64,000 bases of DNA, from contig NZ_JAHKKS010000010.1 of assembly GCF_019737615.1 (NCBI RefSeq), forward strand, positions 62,001 through 126,000, in the 5' to 3' direction. The notes under the pieces are model-generated. The model ran no database searches. It was not told where the DNA came from and was given only the letters and a program-made list of their open reading frames with translations. Position numbers and translations under genes: made by a program. This DNA is from Sphingobium xanthum. Lineage in GTDB: Bacteria > Pseudomonadota > Alphaproteobacteria > Sphingomonadales > Sphingomonadaceae. The stretch's first letter is position 1; each line of letters starts with the position of its first letter. Of this stretch, positions 36,345 to 44,801 are shown piece after piece.

Positions 36345-37612
36345 GCCTGCTTTACGCCTATTATGGGGACGATTTCACCGGGTCGACCGATGTACTGGAG
36401 CAGCTTGCCGAGGGCGGTGTTCCGGCTGTGCTGTTCCTGCGCGTGCCCGACGAGGCTCTGCGCGCGCGCTTCGCCGACGTGCGGGCGATCGGGGTTGCCG
36501 GGGACAGTCGCAGCCGCTCGCCCGCGTGGATGGAGGCGAACCTGCCGGCCGCCTATGGCGCGCTCGGCGAGGCGCCGATCGTTCACTACAAGACCTGCTC
36601 GACCTTCGATTCCAGCCCGACGGTGGGCTCGATCGGGCGTGCGATGGACATCGGTCTACGCCGTTTTCCGGGACGCGCAGCCATTGCCGTCGGCGCTCCG
36701 CATCTGCGGCGCTATGTCGCGTTCGGCAATCTGTTCGCGGCGGCAGGCGATACGGTCTATCGGATCGACCGCCATCCGACGATGTCGCGCCACCCGGTCA
36801 CGCCGATGCACGAGGCCGATCTGATCCGGCATCTGGCGGCGCAGAGCGATGCAAGGATCGCGCTGGTCTCGCTGGAAATGTTGCGCAGCGGGCAGGCGGG
36901 AAGCGCGTTCGATTCCGCCGATGCAGATGCTGTGCTGTTCGATGGTGTGTCGATGGACGATCTTGCCGCAACCGGCGCTGTTCTTCTCGAACGAGCTATG
37001 CGGTTCGCTGTGGGCAGCTCGGGCATCACGCGCGCGATGGTTCTGGCATGGCGCGCTGCCGGGCTGATCGATCAGATGCTGCAGACCGTGCGCGCGAGCG
37101 AGGTCGATCGGCTGCTGGTCGTCAGCGGGAGCTGCTCCCCCGTCACCGCCCGGCAGATCGCCCGCGCGCCAGCTTCCGGTTTTGCAACGGTGTCGGCGGA
37201 TGTGCCGGCCCTGCTCGAAGGATCATCGGCAGAGGCATCCCGGCTCGCTGAGGCAGCCCTTGCCGGGCTGGCGCAGGGCAATCGTGCCGTCATCCACTCC
37301 GCTGAAGGCCCGCTCGATGCCGCGGCACCGGCTGCCGGAGAAAAGCTCGGGGCAGCGCTCGGGCGGATTTCGCTCGACATCGTGCGCCGGGCCGACCTCA
37401 AGCGGCTGTTGTTCGCGGGCGGCGACACCTCCAGCCACGGCGTCGCGCAGCTCGGCATCGATGCGCTGACATGGGCCGCGCCGATCGAGCCGGGCGCCCC
37501 GCTGGTCCGCGCGCACGCCGCCGATCCCGCGATCGACGGGCTGGAACTCGTGCTCAAGGGCGGCCAGATGGGCGGCGAGAATTTCTTCGAGACGGTGCGC
37601 AGAGGCGGGTAG
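36341..37612 (+). CDS. oiaK: Four-carbon acid sugar kinase family (DUF1537), probable 3-oxo-isoapionate kinase
   Basis: A 423-residue kinase. The GTG start at 36341 overlaps the stop of the previous gene (GTGA), indicating coupled translation. The substrate domain begins LLYAYYGDDFTGSTDVLEQLA, the hallmark of DUF1537. The nucleotide-binding C-terminal part has LLFAGGDTSSHGVAQLG and LKGGQMGGENFFETV. Relatives phosphorylate threonate, erythronate, denominated 3-oxo acids or 3-oxo-isoapionate. Pairing with a RuBisCO-like protein, and absence of a PdxA2 or class II aldolase partner, favour OiaK. It is the last gene of the glycan operon and is followed by a long hairpin. Confidence 0.8.
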   Translation: MSLLYAYYGDDFTGSTDVLEQLAEGGVPAVLFLRVPDEALRARFADVRAIGVAGDSRSRSPAWMEANLPAAYGALGEAPIVHYKTCSTFDSSPTVGSIGRAMDIGLRRFPGRAAIAVGAPHLRRYVAFGNLFAAAGDTVYRIDRHPTMSRHPVTPMHEADLIRHLAAQSDARIALVSLEMLRSGQAGSAFDSADADAVLFDGVSMDDLAATGAVLLERAMRFAVGSSGITRAMVLAWRAAGLIDQMLQTVRASEVDRLLVVSGSCSPVTARQIARAPASGFATVSADVPALLEGSSAEASRLAEAALAGLAQGNRAVIHSAEGPLDAAAPAAGEKLGAALGRISLDIVRRADLKRLLFAGGDTSSHGVAQLGIDALTWAAPIEPGAPLVRAHAADPAIDGLELVLKGGQMGGENFFETVRRGG

Positions 37613-37657
37613 GCACACCCGCCGGCAGCATTTGCGCGCTTTCCCGAGGCGCGGTAT

Positions 37658-37690
37658 CCCTCTCCCCATAAGAAGCGGAGGGGAGAGGGG
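37658..37690. repeat. Long perfect hairpin after the kinase gene
   Basis: CCCTCTCCCC and GGGGAGAGGG form a 10-bp perfect stem with a 12-base loop. It lies 45 bp after the kinase stop and could end the glycan operon transcript, though no T-run follows. Its right arm also provides the purine-rich sequence before the next start codon. It resembles the other CCCCTCC-type hairpins in the window. Confidence 0.5.
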
Positions 37691-37691
37691 C

Positions 37692-38048
37692 ATGTCGTTC
37701 AAGACCGAGCAGGATATCACGGCCGAGGCGATGCGGCGCTGGTCGATGGCACGCGACCCCCGTCTCGCCCGCATCCTTCCGCTGCTGGTTAAGCACCTGC
37801 ACGCCTTCGCCCGCGAGGCGCGGCCGAGCCTGGACGAATGGATGGCCGGCATCGAGTTCCTCACCGCGACCGGCCAGATGTGCGACGACAAGCGCCAGGA
37901 AATGATCCTGCTGTCGGACGTGCTCGGGCTCAGCATGCTGACCGTGATGGTCAACGACCGAAGCGCGGCCGAGGCGACGCCGTCTACCGTGCTCGGGCCG
38001 TTCCACATCGATGCATCGCCCGTCGCCGTTAACGGGTCCGACAGGTGA
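37692..38048 (+). pseudogene. Intradiol (catechol/hydroxyquinol) dioxygenase, 3'-truncated
   Basis: The 118 residues match only the N-terminal helical domain of intradiol dioxygenases: MSFKTEQDITAEAMRRWSMARDPRL, FLTATGQMCDDKRQEMILLSDVLGLS, then STVLGPFHIDASP. Full-length enzymes are about 290 residues, with the iron ligands (two Tyr, two His) in the missing part. The frame stops just after LGPFHI, and the stop is 2 bp from the end of the convergent CitE-like gene. A deletion therefore appears to have joined the two. The product cannot bind catalytic iron. Hydroxyquinol 1,2-dioxygenase is the likeliest ancestor. Confidence 0.75.
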
Positions 38049-38050
38049 AT

Positions 38051-38908
38051 TCAGGACGACCGATCCCGGCGTTGCTCCGCGAGCGCCAGGATGCGCTGGG
38101 CCTGCACCAGATGCGGGCGGTCGATCATCTTGCCGTCGAGGGCGAGGGCGCCGGCTTGGGGCTGGGCCGCGAAGGCATCGACGACGGTGCGAGCGCGGGC
38201 AATCTCGTCGTCAGCGGGGGTGAAGCCGAGATTGATGACCGGAATCTGCGCGGGGTGGATGGCGAGCATGCCGGTGAAGCCGTCGCGCCGCGCGCGGGCG
38301 ACATAGGCGCCGAGCGCGTCCAGCTCCGAGATGTTGGGGAAGACGGTGTCGATCGCGGGGACCCCGGCCGCATGCGCCGCGAACAAGGTGAGGCTGCGCA
38401 CCATCTCGAACGGGGGTGTGTAGCGGCCGTCCTCCTCGCGTGAGGTGGCGGCGCCGATGGCGGCGGGCAGATCCTCCGCGCCCCAGCTGAGGCCCGCGAG
38501 CCGATCCGCACAGGCGCGATAGGAGCCGAGCTCGAAGATGGCGGCGGGCGTCTCGGTCGCGATCGGGAGGATCGGCGGGTCGATGTCGCCGAGCTGGGCA
38601 TCCAGCGCCGCAATCGAGGCTGCGCCTTCGGCCTTGGGCAGCATGATCGCATCCGGCGCGACGGCGCGTAGGCAATCGATATCGGCATCGACATGCTCGC
38701 TGGAGAGCGGATTGACGCGAACGATCACGGGGAGATCGCGGGCGCTCGCGAGATACTCCGCGACGGCAGCGCGGGCGCCGGCCTTGCGATCCGGCACGAC
38801 CGAGTCTTCCAGATCGAGGATGATCGCATCCGCGCCGCTCGCCGCCGCCTTCGCGAAGCGCTCCGGCCGATCGCCGGGGACGAACAGCAGGGAGCGCAAA
38901 TGCCTCAT
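38051..38908 (-). CDS. CitE-like CoA-ester lyase (HpcH/HpaI aldolase family)
   Basis: A 285-residue TIM-barrel lyase. MRHLRSLLFVPGDRPERFAKAAASGADAIILDLEDSV is the family opening. VIVRVNPL holds the substrate Arg, ILPIATETPAAIFEL the metal Glu, and LSWGAEDL the metal Asp region. GMLAIHPAQIPVINLGFTP closes the barrel. In Mycobacterium tuberculosis the homologous Rv2498c cleaves (S)-citramalyl-CoA and (R)-HMG-CoA and sits with methylcrotonyl-CoA carboxylase and MaoC genes, exactly as here. It is the last gene of the operon and overlaps maoC by 4 bp. Confidence 0.8.
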   Translation of the reverse strand: MRHLRSLLFVPGDRPERFAKAAASGADAIILDLEDSVVPDRKAGARAAVAEYLASARDLPVIVRVNPLSSEHVDADIDCLRAVAPDAIMLPKAEGAASIAALDAQLGDIDPPILPIATETPAAIFELGSYRACADRLAGLSWGAEDLPAAIGAATSREEDGRYTPPFEMVRSLTLFAAHAAGVPAIDTVFPNISELDALGAYVARARRDGFTGMLAIHPAQIPVINLGFTPADDEIARARTVVDAFAAQPQAGALALDGKMIDRPHLVQAQRILALAEQRRDRSS

Positions 38909-39360
38909 GCGGCGCGTTCGCGCAGCAGCATGGCGGTGCGCAGGCCCTGGCAGACGATCTCGTCACGCTGATTATAGAGCCGATGCTCCCACGTCGCGAT
39001 GCCGGCATTGGGGCGGCTGTTGCTCTCGCGAAGGGCCGTGACGGTGGATTCGCAGCGCAGCGTGTCGCCGATGAACACCGGCTTGGGCAGCACGATCTTG
39101 TCGAAACCAAGGTTGGCGATGAGCGAGCCGTGCGTCGTGCCCTCGACCGAGAGGCCGACCATGAGGCTGAGCGTGAAGGTCGAGTTGACAAGGATCTGGC
39201 CGAACTCTGTCGCCTTGGCCGCCTCGGCATCGAGATGCAGCGGCTGGGGATTATGCGTCATGGCCGACCAGAGGAGGTTGTCCGTCTCCGTGACCGTGCG
39301 GCGGATCGGGTGGACGATGTGGTCGCCGATAGCGAGCTGGTTGAAATAGCGGGCGGTCAT
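38905..39360 (-). CDS. MaoC-like hot-dog hydratase
   Basis: A 151-residue single hot-dog protein. FNQLAIGDHIVHPIRRTVTETDNLLWSAMTHNPQPLHLDAEAA contains the MaoC hydratase motif with the catalytic Asn/His region. GTTHGSLIANLGFDKIVLPKPVFIGDTLRCES follows. It would hydrate an enoyl-CoA such as 3-methylglutaconyl-CoA or mesaconyl/itaconyl-CoA, replacing the crotonase-type LiuC. It overlaps the lyase gene (ATGA) and starts 34 bp after the biotin carboxylase gene. Confidence 0.8.
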   Translation of the reverse strand: MTARYFNQLAIGDHIVHPIRRTVTETDNLLWSAMTHNPQPLHLDAEAAKATEFGQILVNSTFTLSLMVGLSVEGTTHGSLIANLGFDKIVLPKPVFIGDTLRCESTVTALRESNSRPNAGIATWEHRLYNQRDEIVCQGLRTAMLLRERAA

Positions 39361-39394
39361 GGGTGGGCTTTCATCCTTGGGATTGGCGGTTCGA

Positions 39395-41317
39395 TCATTC
39401 AGCGATCGGCTCGATGCGCGCCAACAGCGCCTCGACCTGAACCTGCGCGCCCGGCGCGGCGCTGAGGGTGGCGACCGTGCCGTTGAAGGGCGCGGTGAGC
39501 GTATGCTCCATCTTCATGGCTTCGAGCGTGAGCAGCTTCTGGCCCTTGGTTACGCTCTGGCCCTCGGTCACCTCCACGGTGATGACTCGGCCGGGCATGG
39601 GAGCGAGGATGGCGCCGCTGCCGGCATCGGTGGCGGCACCGACCTGCGCGGAACGCGTGAACGTGAACGCTGCGCCATCTTCGAAGTAGATGGCATCCCG
39701 CCCGCCAAGGACCGAACCCGTGCTTGTTTCGTAAATTGTGGCGCCGTCATAGAGCGCGAGATCATAGGAGAATGGCTCGATGAGTTCATTGTCCCGATAG
39801 ATCGTCACCCGCGTTTCGGCCGCGGCGTTCAGCCGGAAGCCGATCAGGCCACGCGTGCGATCGAGACTGCGCGGTCGCCATTCGGACGTCTCGTTCCAGC
39901 CATCGAAGATGAGCCGTTCCGCCGCCTCCTGCAGCAGCGTTGGGCTCGGCTGGGGCGAGGCGGTGAGGGCGTCTTCGTCTTGTGCGATGAAGCCGGTGGT
40001 CACGTCGCCGGCGAGGAACCCGGGATGGCTGAGAAGCCGCTTCAGGAACCAGGCATTCGACTTGACCGGAGCGCACAGCACCTGGGCGCAGGCGTCCGAC
40101 AGCAGATCGCATGCTTCATCACGTTCCGGTGCATGGGCGACGAGCTTGGCGATCATTGGATCGTAGAAGGGGGAGATGGTGTCGCCTTCTTCGACGCCGG
40201 TCTCGACACGAACGGAGGAGGGCATGTCGAGTGTCTCGAGCTTGCCCGTGCTCGGCAGGAAGCCGACAGCCGGGTCCTCCGCATAAAGCCGCGCCTCCAT
40301 CGCCCAGCCATTGATCGACAACTCGTCCTGCCGCTTCGGCAGCGGCTCGCCGCTGGCGACGCGGAGCTGCCATTCGACCAGATCGACGCCGGTGATCTCC
40401 TCGGTCACGGGATGCTCGACCTGAAGCCGCGTGTTCATTTCCATGAACCAGATGCGGTCGGCGGAGAGGCCCGCGCTGGCATCGGCGATGAACTCGATCG
40501 TGCCGGCGCCGACATAGTCCACCGCCTTGGCGGCGCGGACGGCGGCGGCGCAGAGGCTCTCGCGCGTGGCCGCGTCCATGCCCGGCGCGGGGGCTTCCTC
40601 GATCACCTTCTGGTGGCGGCGCTGGAGCGAGCAGTCGCGCTCGAACAGGTGGACGATGTTGCCGTGCGTATCGCCGAAGACCTGCACCTCGATGTGGCGG
40701 GGCGAGAGGATGTACTTCTCGATAAGCACGCGATCGTCGCCGAAGGAGGCGGCGGCCTCGCGCTTGCAGGAGGTGAGGGCGTCGGCGAAATCGGCGGGCG
40801 CGTCGACACGGCGCATGCCCTTGCCGCCGCCGCCCGCGACGGCCTTGATGAGAACGGGATAGCCGATGGCGTCCGCCTCGCTCTTGAGCCGGTCGGGCGA
40901 CTGGTCCTCGCCGAGATAGCCGGGCGTGACGGGGACGCCGGCCGCCTGCATCAGCGACTTGGCGGCGTCCTTGAGGCCCATGGCGCGGATCGAATGCGGC
41001 GTGGCGCCGACCCAGATGAGGCCGGCATCGGCGACCGCCTGCGCGAAGTCGGCATTCTCGCTGAGGAAGCCGTAGCCGGGGTGGATGGCCTGCGCGCCGG
41101 TCGCCTTGGCGGCGGCGATGATCTTGTCGCCGACGAGGTAGCTCTCGCGGGCCGGGGAGGGGCCGATATGCACGGCCTCGTCGGCGCTGCGGACATGGCG
41201 GGCATTGGCGTCGGCGTCGGAATAGACGGCGACGGTGCGGATACCCATGCGGCGCGCGGTACGGATGATCCGGCAGGCGATCTCGCCGCGGTTGGCGATG
41301 AGGAGGGAGGTGATCAT
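39395..41317 (-). CDS. liuD: Methylcrotonyl-CoA carboxylase alpha subunit (biotin carboxylase/biotin carrier)
   Basis: A 640-residue protein. The biotin carboxylase part runs about 1-450: SLLIANRGEIACRIIRTARRMGI, then the ATP-grasp loop AGGGGKGMRRV and WFMEMNTRLQVEHPVTEEITGVDLVEWQL. A linker domain leads to the biotinyl domain ending near 635, with the biotinylated Lys in LEAMKMEHT. It carboxylates biotin for transfer to 3-methylcrotonyl-CoA by the beta subunit. Propionyl/acetyl-CoA carboxylase is the alternative, but the acyl-CoA dehydrogenase and beta-subunit neighbours favour leucine catabolism. Confidence 0.88.
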   Translation of the reverse strand: MITSLLIANRGEIACRIIRTARRMGIRTVAVYSDADANARHVRSADEAVHIGPSPARESYLVGDKIIAAAKATGAQAIHPGYGFLSENADFAQAVADAGLIWVGATPHSIRAMGLKDAAKSLMQAAGVPVTPGYLGEDQSPDRLKSEADAIGYPVLIKAVAGGGGKGMRRVDAPADFADALTSCKREAAASFGDDRVLIEKYILSPRHIEVQVFGDTHGNIVHLFERDCSLQRRHQKVIEEAPAPGMDAATRESLCAAAVRAAKAVDYVGAGTIEFIADASAGLSADRIWFMEMNTRLQVEHPVTEEITGVDLVEWQLRVASGEPLPKRQDELSINGWAMEARLYAEDPAVGFLPSTGKLETLDMPSSVRVETGVEEGDTISPFYDPMIAKLVAHAPERDEACDLLSDACAQVLCAPVKSNAWFLKRLLSHPGFLAGDVTTGFIAQDEDALTASPQPSPTLLQEAAERLIFDGWNETSEWRPRSLDRTRGLIGFRLNAAAETRVTIYRDNELIEPFSYDLALYDGATIYETSTGSVLGGRDAIYFEDGAAFTFTRSAQVGAATDAGSGAILAPMPGRVITVEVTEGQSVTKGQKLLTLEAMKMEHTLTAPFNGTVATLSAAPGAQVQVEALLARIEPIAE

Positions 41318-41338
41318 GGGCGTCGGTCCTCCATCGCA

Positions 41339-41380
41339 GCGGCAGGCCGGAATGGATCCTGAAACGAGTTCAGGATGACG
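41339..41380 (+). repeat. Hairpin repeat, copy 1
   Basis: A 42-bp unit with stem ATCCTGAA/TTCAGGAT (41356-41376). It is a direct repeat of 41758-41799 with six differences in 42. Two of the differences are compensatory in the stem (C/G exchanged on both arms), so the hairpin itself is conserved. Confidence 0.7.
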
Positions 41381-41411
41381 TTGGTTTTTGGGCGATGCTT
41401 ATCCTCAAAAT

Positions 41412-41440
41412 CGTCATGCTGAACTTGTTTCAGCATCCAT
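41412..41440 (-). repeat. Hairpin repeat, copy 2 (inverted)
   Basis: A 29-bp unit with stem ATGCTGAA/TTCAGCAT. Its reverse complement equals 41771-41799 at 28 of 29 positions. It lies 23 bp before the GIY-YIG start codon. Confidence 0.75.
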
Positions 41441-41463
41441 CGTGCGGCACCTTCTGATCCCGA

Positions 41464-41781
41464 ATGGAAAAGCAGCCCTGCGTCTACATCCTTGCAAGCG
41501 CGCGCCATGGAACGCTGTATATCGGCGTTACATCTGACCTTATTGGCCGGCTTTACCAGCACCGTACCGGCGCGGTCCCCGGCTTCACGAGCCGACATGG
41601 CGTTCACCATCTCGTCCGCTACGAACTCTTCGGCGCCATGGAAGGTGCGATCCTGCGCGAGAAACAGCTCAAGCGCTGGCACCGGCAGTGGAAGATCAAC
41701 CTGATTGAGAGTGACAATCCGGAATGGGTCGATCTCGCGATCGGCCTTGGGTTTCCTGCGGCAGGTCCGAATGGATGCTGA
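41464..41781 (+). CDS. GIY-YIG nuclease domain protein inside a repeat-bounded element
   Basis: A 105-residue single-domain protein. The motif appears as CVYILASARHGTLYIGVTSDLIGRLYQHRTG, with YVYIL-type and GTLYIGVT strands, the catalytic Arg in the following helix, and Glu in LREKQLKRW. Stand-alone proteins of this UPF0213-like type are widespread and of unknown role. The gene lies on the opposite strand to the operon it interrupts and is bounded by hairpin repeats on both sides. Its 3' end overlaps the right repeat. It may help spread the repeats or be a passenger. A plain housekeeping nuclease cannot be excluded. Confidence 0.8.
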   Translation: MEKQPCVYILASARHGTLYIGVTSDLIGRLYQHRTGAVPGFTSRHGVHHLVRYELFGAMEGAILREKQLKRWHRQWKINLIESDNPEWVDLAIGLGFPAAGPNGC

Positions 41782-41799
41782 AACAAGCTCAGCATGACG
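41758..41799 (+). repeat. Hairpin repeat, copy 3
   Basis: A 42-bp unit with stem ATGCTGA/TCAGCAT (41775-41795), directly repeated at 41339 and inverted at 41412. It includes the last codons of the GIY-YIG gene. Confidence 0.75.
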
Positions 41800-41828
41800 G
41801 GTGGGAGTGAGGGCGATGCCCATGCCCC

Positions 41829-43430
41829 TCACATCCGGAACAGCCCGAAGGCTGCCCTCTCCGGGATCGGTGCGTTCAGCGTTGCGGCGAAGGCGAGGCC
41901 GAGGACGTCGCGGGTCTGGGCGGGGTCGATGATGCCGTCGTCCCAGAGGTGGGCGGTGGCGTGCCAGGGGTCGCCTTCCTCCTCGAACTTCGCCCGGATC
42001 GGGGCCTTGAAGGCTTCGGCCTCCTCGGGCGTCCATTTGTCGGCGTCGCGGTGGACGGTGGCGAGGACGCTCGCGGCCTGCTCGCCCCCCATGACGCTGA
42101 TCCGGCTGTTGGGCCAGGAGAAGAGGAAGCGCGGGGAATAGCCGCGGCCGGCCATGCCGTAATTGCCGGCGCCGAAGCTGCCGCCGATCAGCACGGTGAT
42201 CTTGGGGACTTGCGCGGTGGCGACGGCCGTGACCAGTTTTGCGCCATGTTTTGCAATGCCTTCTGCCTCATATTTGCCACCGACCATGAAGCCGCTGATG
42301 TTCTGGAGGAACAGCAGGGGCGTGCGGCGCTGGCAAGCGAGCTCGATGAAATGCGCGCCCTTCACGGCGCTTTCCGAGAACAGCACGCCGTTATTGGCGA
42401 GGATCGCGACCGGCATGCCCCAGATATGCGCGAAGCCGCAGACGAGAGTGGAGCCGTAGAGCGCCTTGAACTCGTGGAATTCGCTGCCGTCAACGATGCG
42501 GGCGATGACCTCGTGGACGTCATAGGGCGCGCGGACGTCCTGAGGGACGATGCCGTAGAGCTCTTGCGGATCGTACTTCGGCGGGCGCGGGGCGATGAGC
42601 GGGATGTCGGGCGCGCGGTCGGCGGGGAGGTGGCTGATGATGTCGCGCACGATTGTCAGCGCATGCTCGTCATTTTCGGCGAGATGGTCGGCGACGCCGG
42701 AGCGCCGGGCGTGCAGCTCGCCGCCGCCCAGATCCTCGGCGCTGATCTCCTCGCCGGTGGCAGCCTTCACTAGCGGCGGACCGGCGAGGAATATCGTGCC
42801 CTGGTTGCGCACGATCACGCTCTCGTCCGACATGGCGGGCACATAGGCGCCGCCCGCGGTGCAGAAGCCCATGACGCAGGCGATCTGCGCGATGCCCTGC
42901 GCGGACATGTTCGCCTGATTGAAGAAGATGCGGCCGAAATGGTCGCGGTCCGGGAAGACCTCGCTCTGGTGCGGGAGGTTGGCGCCGCCCGAGTCCACGA
43001 GATAGATGCAGGGGAGGCGGTTCTCCGCGGCGATCTCCTGCGCGCGCAGATGCTTCTTCACGCTGAGCGGATAATAGGTGCCACCTTTAACGGTGGCGTC
43101 GTTGCAGGCAATCATCACCTGACGGCCGGAGACGCGGCCGATGCCCGCGACGATGCCGGCGCCGGGCACTTCATTGTCGTAGAGACCATGCGCGGCGAGC
43201 TGGCCGATCTCCAGGAACGGGCTGCCCGGATCGAGCAGCCGCTCGATGCGCTCACGGGGGAGCAGCTTGCCGCGCGATGTGTGGCGCTCGCGCGCACGCT
43301 CGCCGCCGCCCTGGGCCGCGGTCGCGACGTCGGCGTAGAGGCGATCGCGCAGGGCCTTGTTGTGGGTCGCGCGGGCGGCGAACTCTTCGCTGGTGGGGTC
43401 GATGGCAGTGGGAAGGACGGGTCCGCTCAT
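41829..43430 (-). CDS. liuB: Methylcrotonyl-CoA carboxylase beta subunit (carboxyltransferase)
   Basis: A 533-residue biotin-dependent carboxyltransferase. N-terminal half: [50 protein letters not shown], then [57 protein letters not shown], which is typical for MCCB. C-terminal half: [55 protein letters not shown] and [37 protein letters not shown]. It transfers CO2 from biotin to 3-methylcrotonyl-CoA. The repeat-bounded GIY-YIG gene separates it from the alpha-subunit gene. Confidence 0.9.
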   Translation of the reverse strand: MSGPVLPTAIDPTSEEFAARATHNKALRDRLYADVATAAQGGGERARERHTSRGKLLPRERIERLLDPGSPFLEIGQLAAHGLYDNEVPGAGIVAGIGRVSGRQVMIACNDATVKGGTYYPLSVKKHLRAQEIAAENRLPCIYLVDSGGANLPHQSEVFPDRDHFGRIFFNQANMSAQGIAQIACVMGFCTAGGAYVPAMSDESVIVRNQGTIFLAGPPLVKAATGEEISAEDLGGGELHARRSGVADHLAENDEHALTIVRDIISHLPADRAPDIPLIAPRPPKYDPQELYGIVPQDVRAPYDVHEVIARIVDGSEFHEFKALYGSTLVCGFAHIWGMPVAILANNGVLFSESAVKGAHFIELACQRRTPLLFLQNISGFMVGGKYEAEGIAKHGAKLVTAVATAQVPKITVLIGGSFGAGNYGMAGRGYSPRFLFSWPNSRISVMGGEQAASVLATVHRDADKWTPEEAEAFKAPIRAKFEEEGDPWHATAHLWDDGIIDPAQTRDVLGLAFAATLNAPIPERAAFGLFRM

Positions 43431-43439
43431 GCTTCTTAG

Positions 43440-43552
43440 CCCCTCCTCTTTAGAGGAGGGGTTGGGGTGGTGCTGGACGGTGCGGACTGGTCGCTGCGCG
43501 AACGATGCTGCGCATCGTCACCACCCCTTCCCCCTCCTCTGAAGAGGAGGGG
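43440..43552. repeat. Composite inverted-repeat element between liuA and liuB
   Basis: Two hairpins, each CCCCTCCTCT/AGAGGAGGGG with a two-base loop (43440-43461 and 43531-43552), bound a 69-bp core. The core itself carries outward GGGGTGGTG and CACCACCCC arms, so the whole 113-bp block is a nested inverted repeat. It resembles paired REP units. It lies between two genes of one operon and could attenuate or stabilise the transcript. Confidence 0.7.
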
Positions 43553-43569
43553 CTTATTGGGTCGGCCGC

Positions 43570-44727
43570 TCACGCCTCGGCCCCCACCAGTTCCCGGCCG
43601 ATGAGCATGCGGCGGATTTCGTTGGTGCCGGCGCCGATGTCGAGCAGCTTGGCGTCGCGCAGGTAGCGCTCGACCGGCCAATCGGTGGTGTAGCCCGCGC
43701 CGCCGAGGGCCTGGACGGCTTCGAGAGCGACCTTCACGGCGTTTTCCGACGAGAGGAGGATCGCGCCGGCGGCGTCGAAGCGGGTGGTCTTGCCCGCGTC
43801 GCACGCCTTGGCGACGGCATAGACATAAGCGCGGGCGGAGTTGAGCGCGACATACATGTCGGCGATCTTGGCCTGCATGAGCTGGAAGGCGCCGATCGGT
43901 TTGCCGAATTGTTTGCGCTCGCGGACATAAGGCAGGACCGTGTCGATGCAGGCCTGCATGATGCCGAGCTGGATGCCCGAGAGCACGACGCGCTCATAAT
44001 CGAGACCGGACATGAGGACTTTGACGCCTTCGCCGATCCCGCCCATCACATTGGCCTCGGGCACGTGGCAATCGTCGAACACCAGCTCCGCCGTGGGCGA
44101 GCCGCGCATGCCCATTTTCTCGATCTTCTGGCCGATGGAGAAACCCTCCATGCCCTTCTCGATCAGGAAGGCAGTGATGCCTTTCGAGCCGGCGGCTGCG
44201 TCAGTCTTGGCATAGACCACCAGAGTCTCGGCGTAGGGTGCGTTGGTGATCCAGAATTTGGTGCCGTTCAGCACATAGCCGCCCTGCACGCCCTCGGCGC
44301 GCAGCTTCATGCTCACCACGTCCGATCCGGCGCCGGCCTCCGACATGGCGAGGCTGCCGACATGTGCGCCGCTGATGAGGCCGGGGAGATATTTCGCCTT
44401 CTGCTCAGCATTGCCCCAGCGGGCGATCTGATTGATGCAGAGATTGGAGTGGGCGCCGTAGCTGAGGCCGACCGAGGCGGATGCGCGCGCGATTTCCTCG
44501 CAGGCAATGACATGCTCGAGATAGCCGAGGCCGAGTCCGCCATCTTCTTCCCTGACCGTGATGCCGTGCAGGCCGAGGTCGCCCATTTCCGGCCAGAGGT
44601 CGGTCGGAAACCAGTCCTCCCGGTCGACTCGCGCGGCAATGGGCGCGATACGATCGGTCGCGAAACGCCGGCAGCTTTCACGGATCATGTCCGCGGTCTC
44701 GCCGAGCGAGAAATCCAATTGATCCAT
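43570..44727 (-). CDS. liuA: Isovaleryl-CoA dehydrogenase
   Basis: A 385-residue acyl-CoA dehydrogenase. MDQLDFSLGETADMIRESCRRFATDRIAP is the start. GSDVVSMKLRAEGVQGGYVLNGTKFWITNAPYAETLVVYAKTD and MRGSPTAELVFDDCHVPEANVMG are family blocks. LDYERVVLSGIQLGIMQACID carries the position where isovaleryl-CoA dehydrogenases place their catalytic Glu, and the C-terminus is DIGAGTNEIRRMLIGREL. FAD enzyme converting isovaleryl-CoA to 3-methylcrotonyl-CoA. It is the first gene of the leftward operon and divergent from a LysR gene. Confidence 0.88.
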   Translation of the reverse strand: MDQLDFSLGETADMIRESCRRFATDRIAPIAARVDREDWFPTDLWPEMGDLGLHGITVREEDGGLGLGYLEHVIACEEIARASASVGLSYGAHSNLCINQIARWGNAEQKAKYLPGLISGAHVGSLAMSEAGAGSDVVSMKLRAEGVQGGYVLNGTKFWITNAPYAETLVVYAKTDAAAGSKGITAFLIEKGMEGFSIGQKIEKMGMRGSPTAELVFDDCHVPEANVMGGIGEGVKVLMSGLDYERVVLSGIQLGIMQACIDTVLPYVRERKQFGKPIGAFQLMQAKIADMYVALNSARAYVYAVAKACDAGKTTRFDAAGAILLSSENAVKVALEAVQALGGAGYTTDWPVERYLRDAKLLDIGAGTNEIRRMLIGRELVGAEA

Positions 44728-44801
44728 ATCGGCCTCTCCTTAGTCGCGGCTGATACACCTTCCCGGTCTATTAGAAAAATTGAAATTGATCGCGGCATCG
44801 T

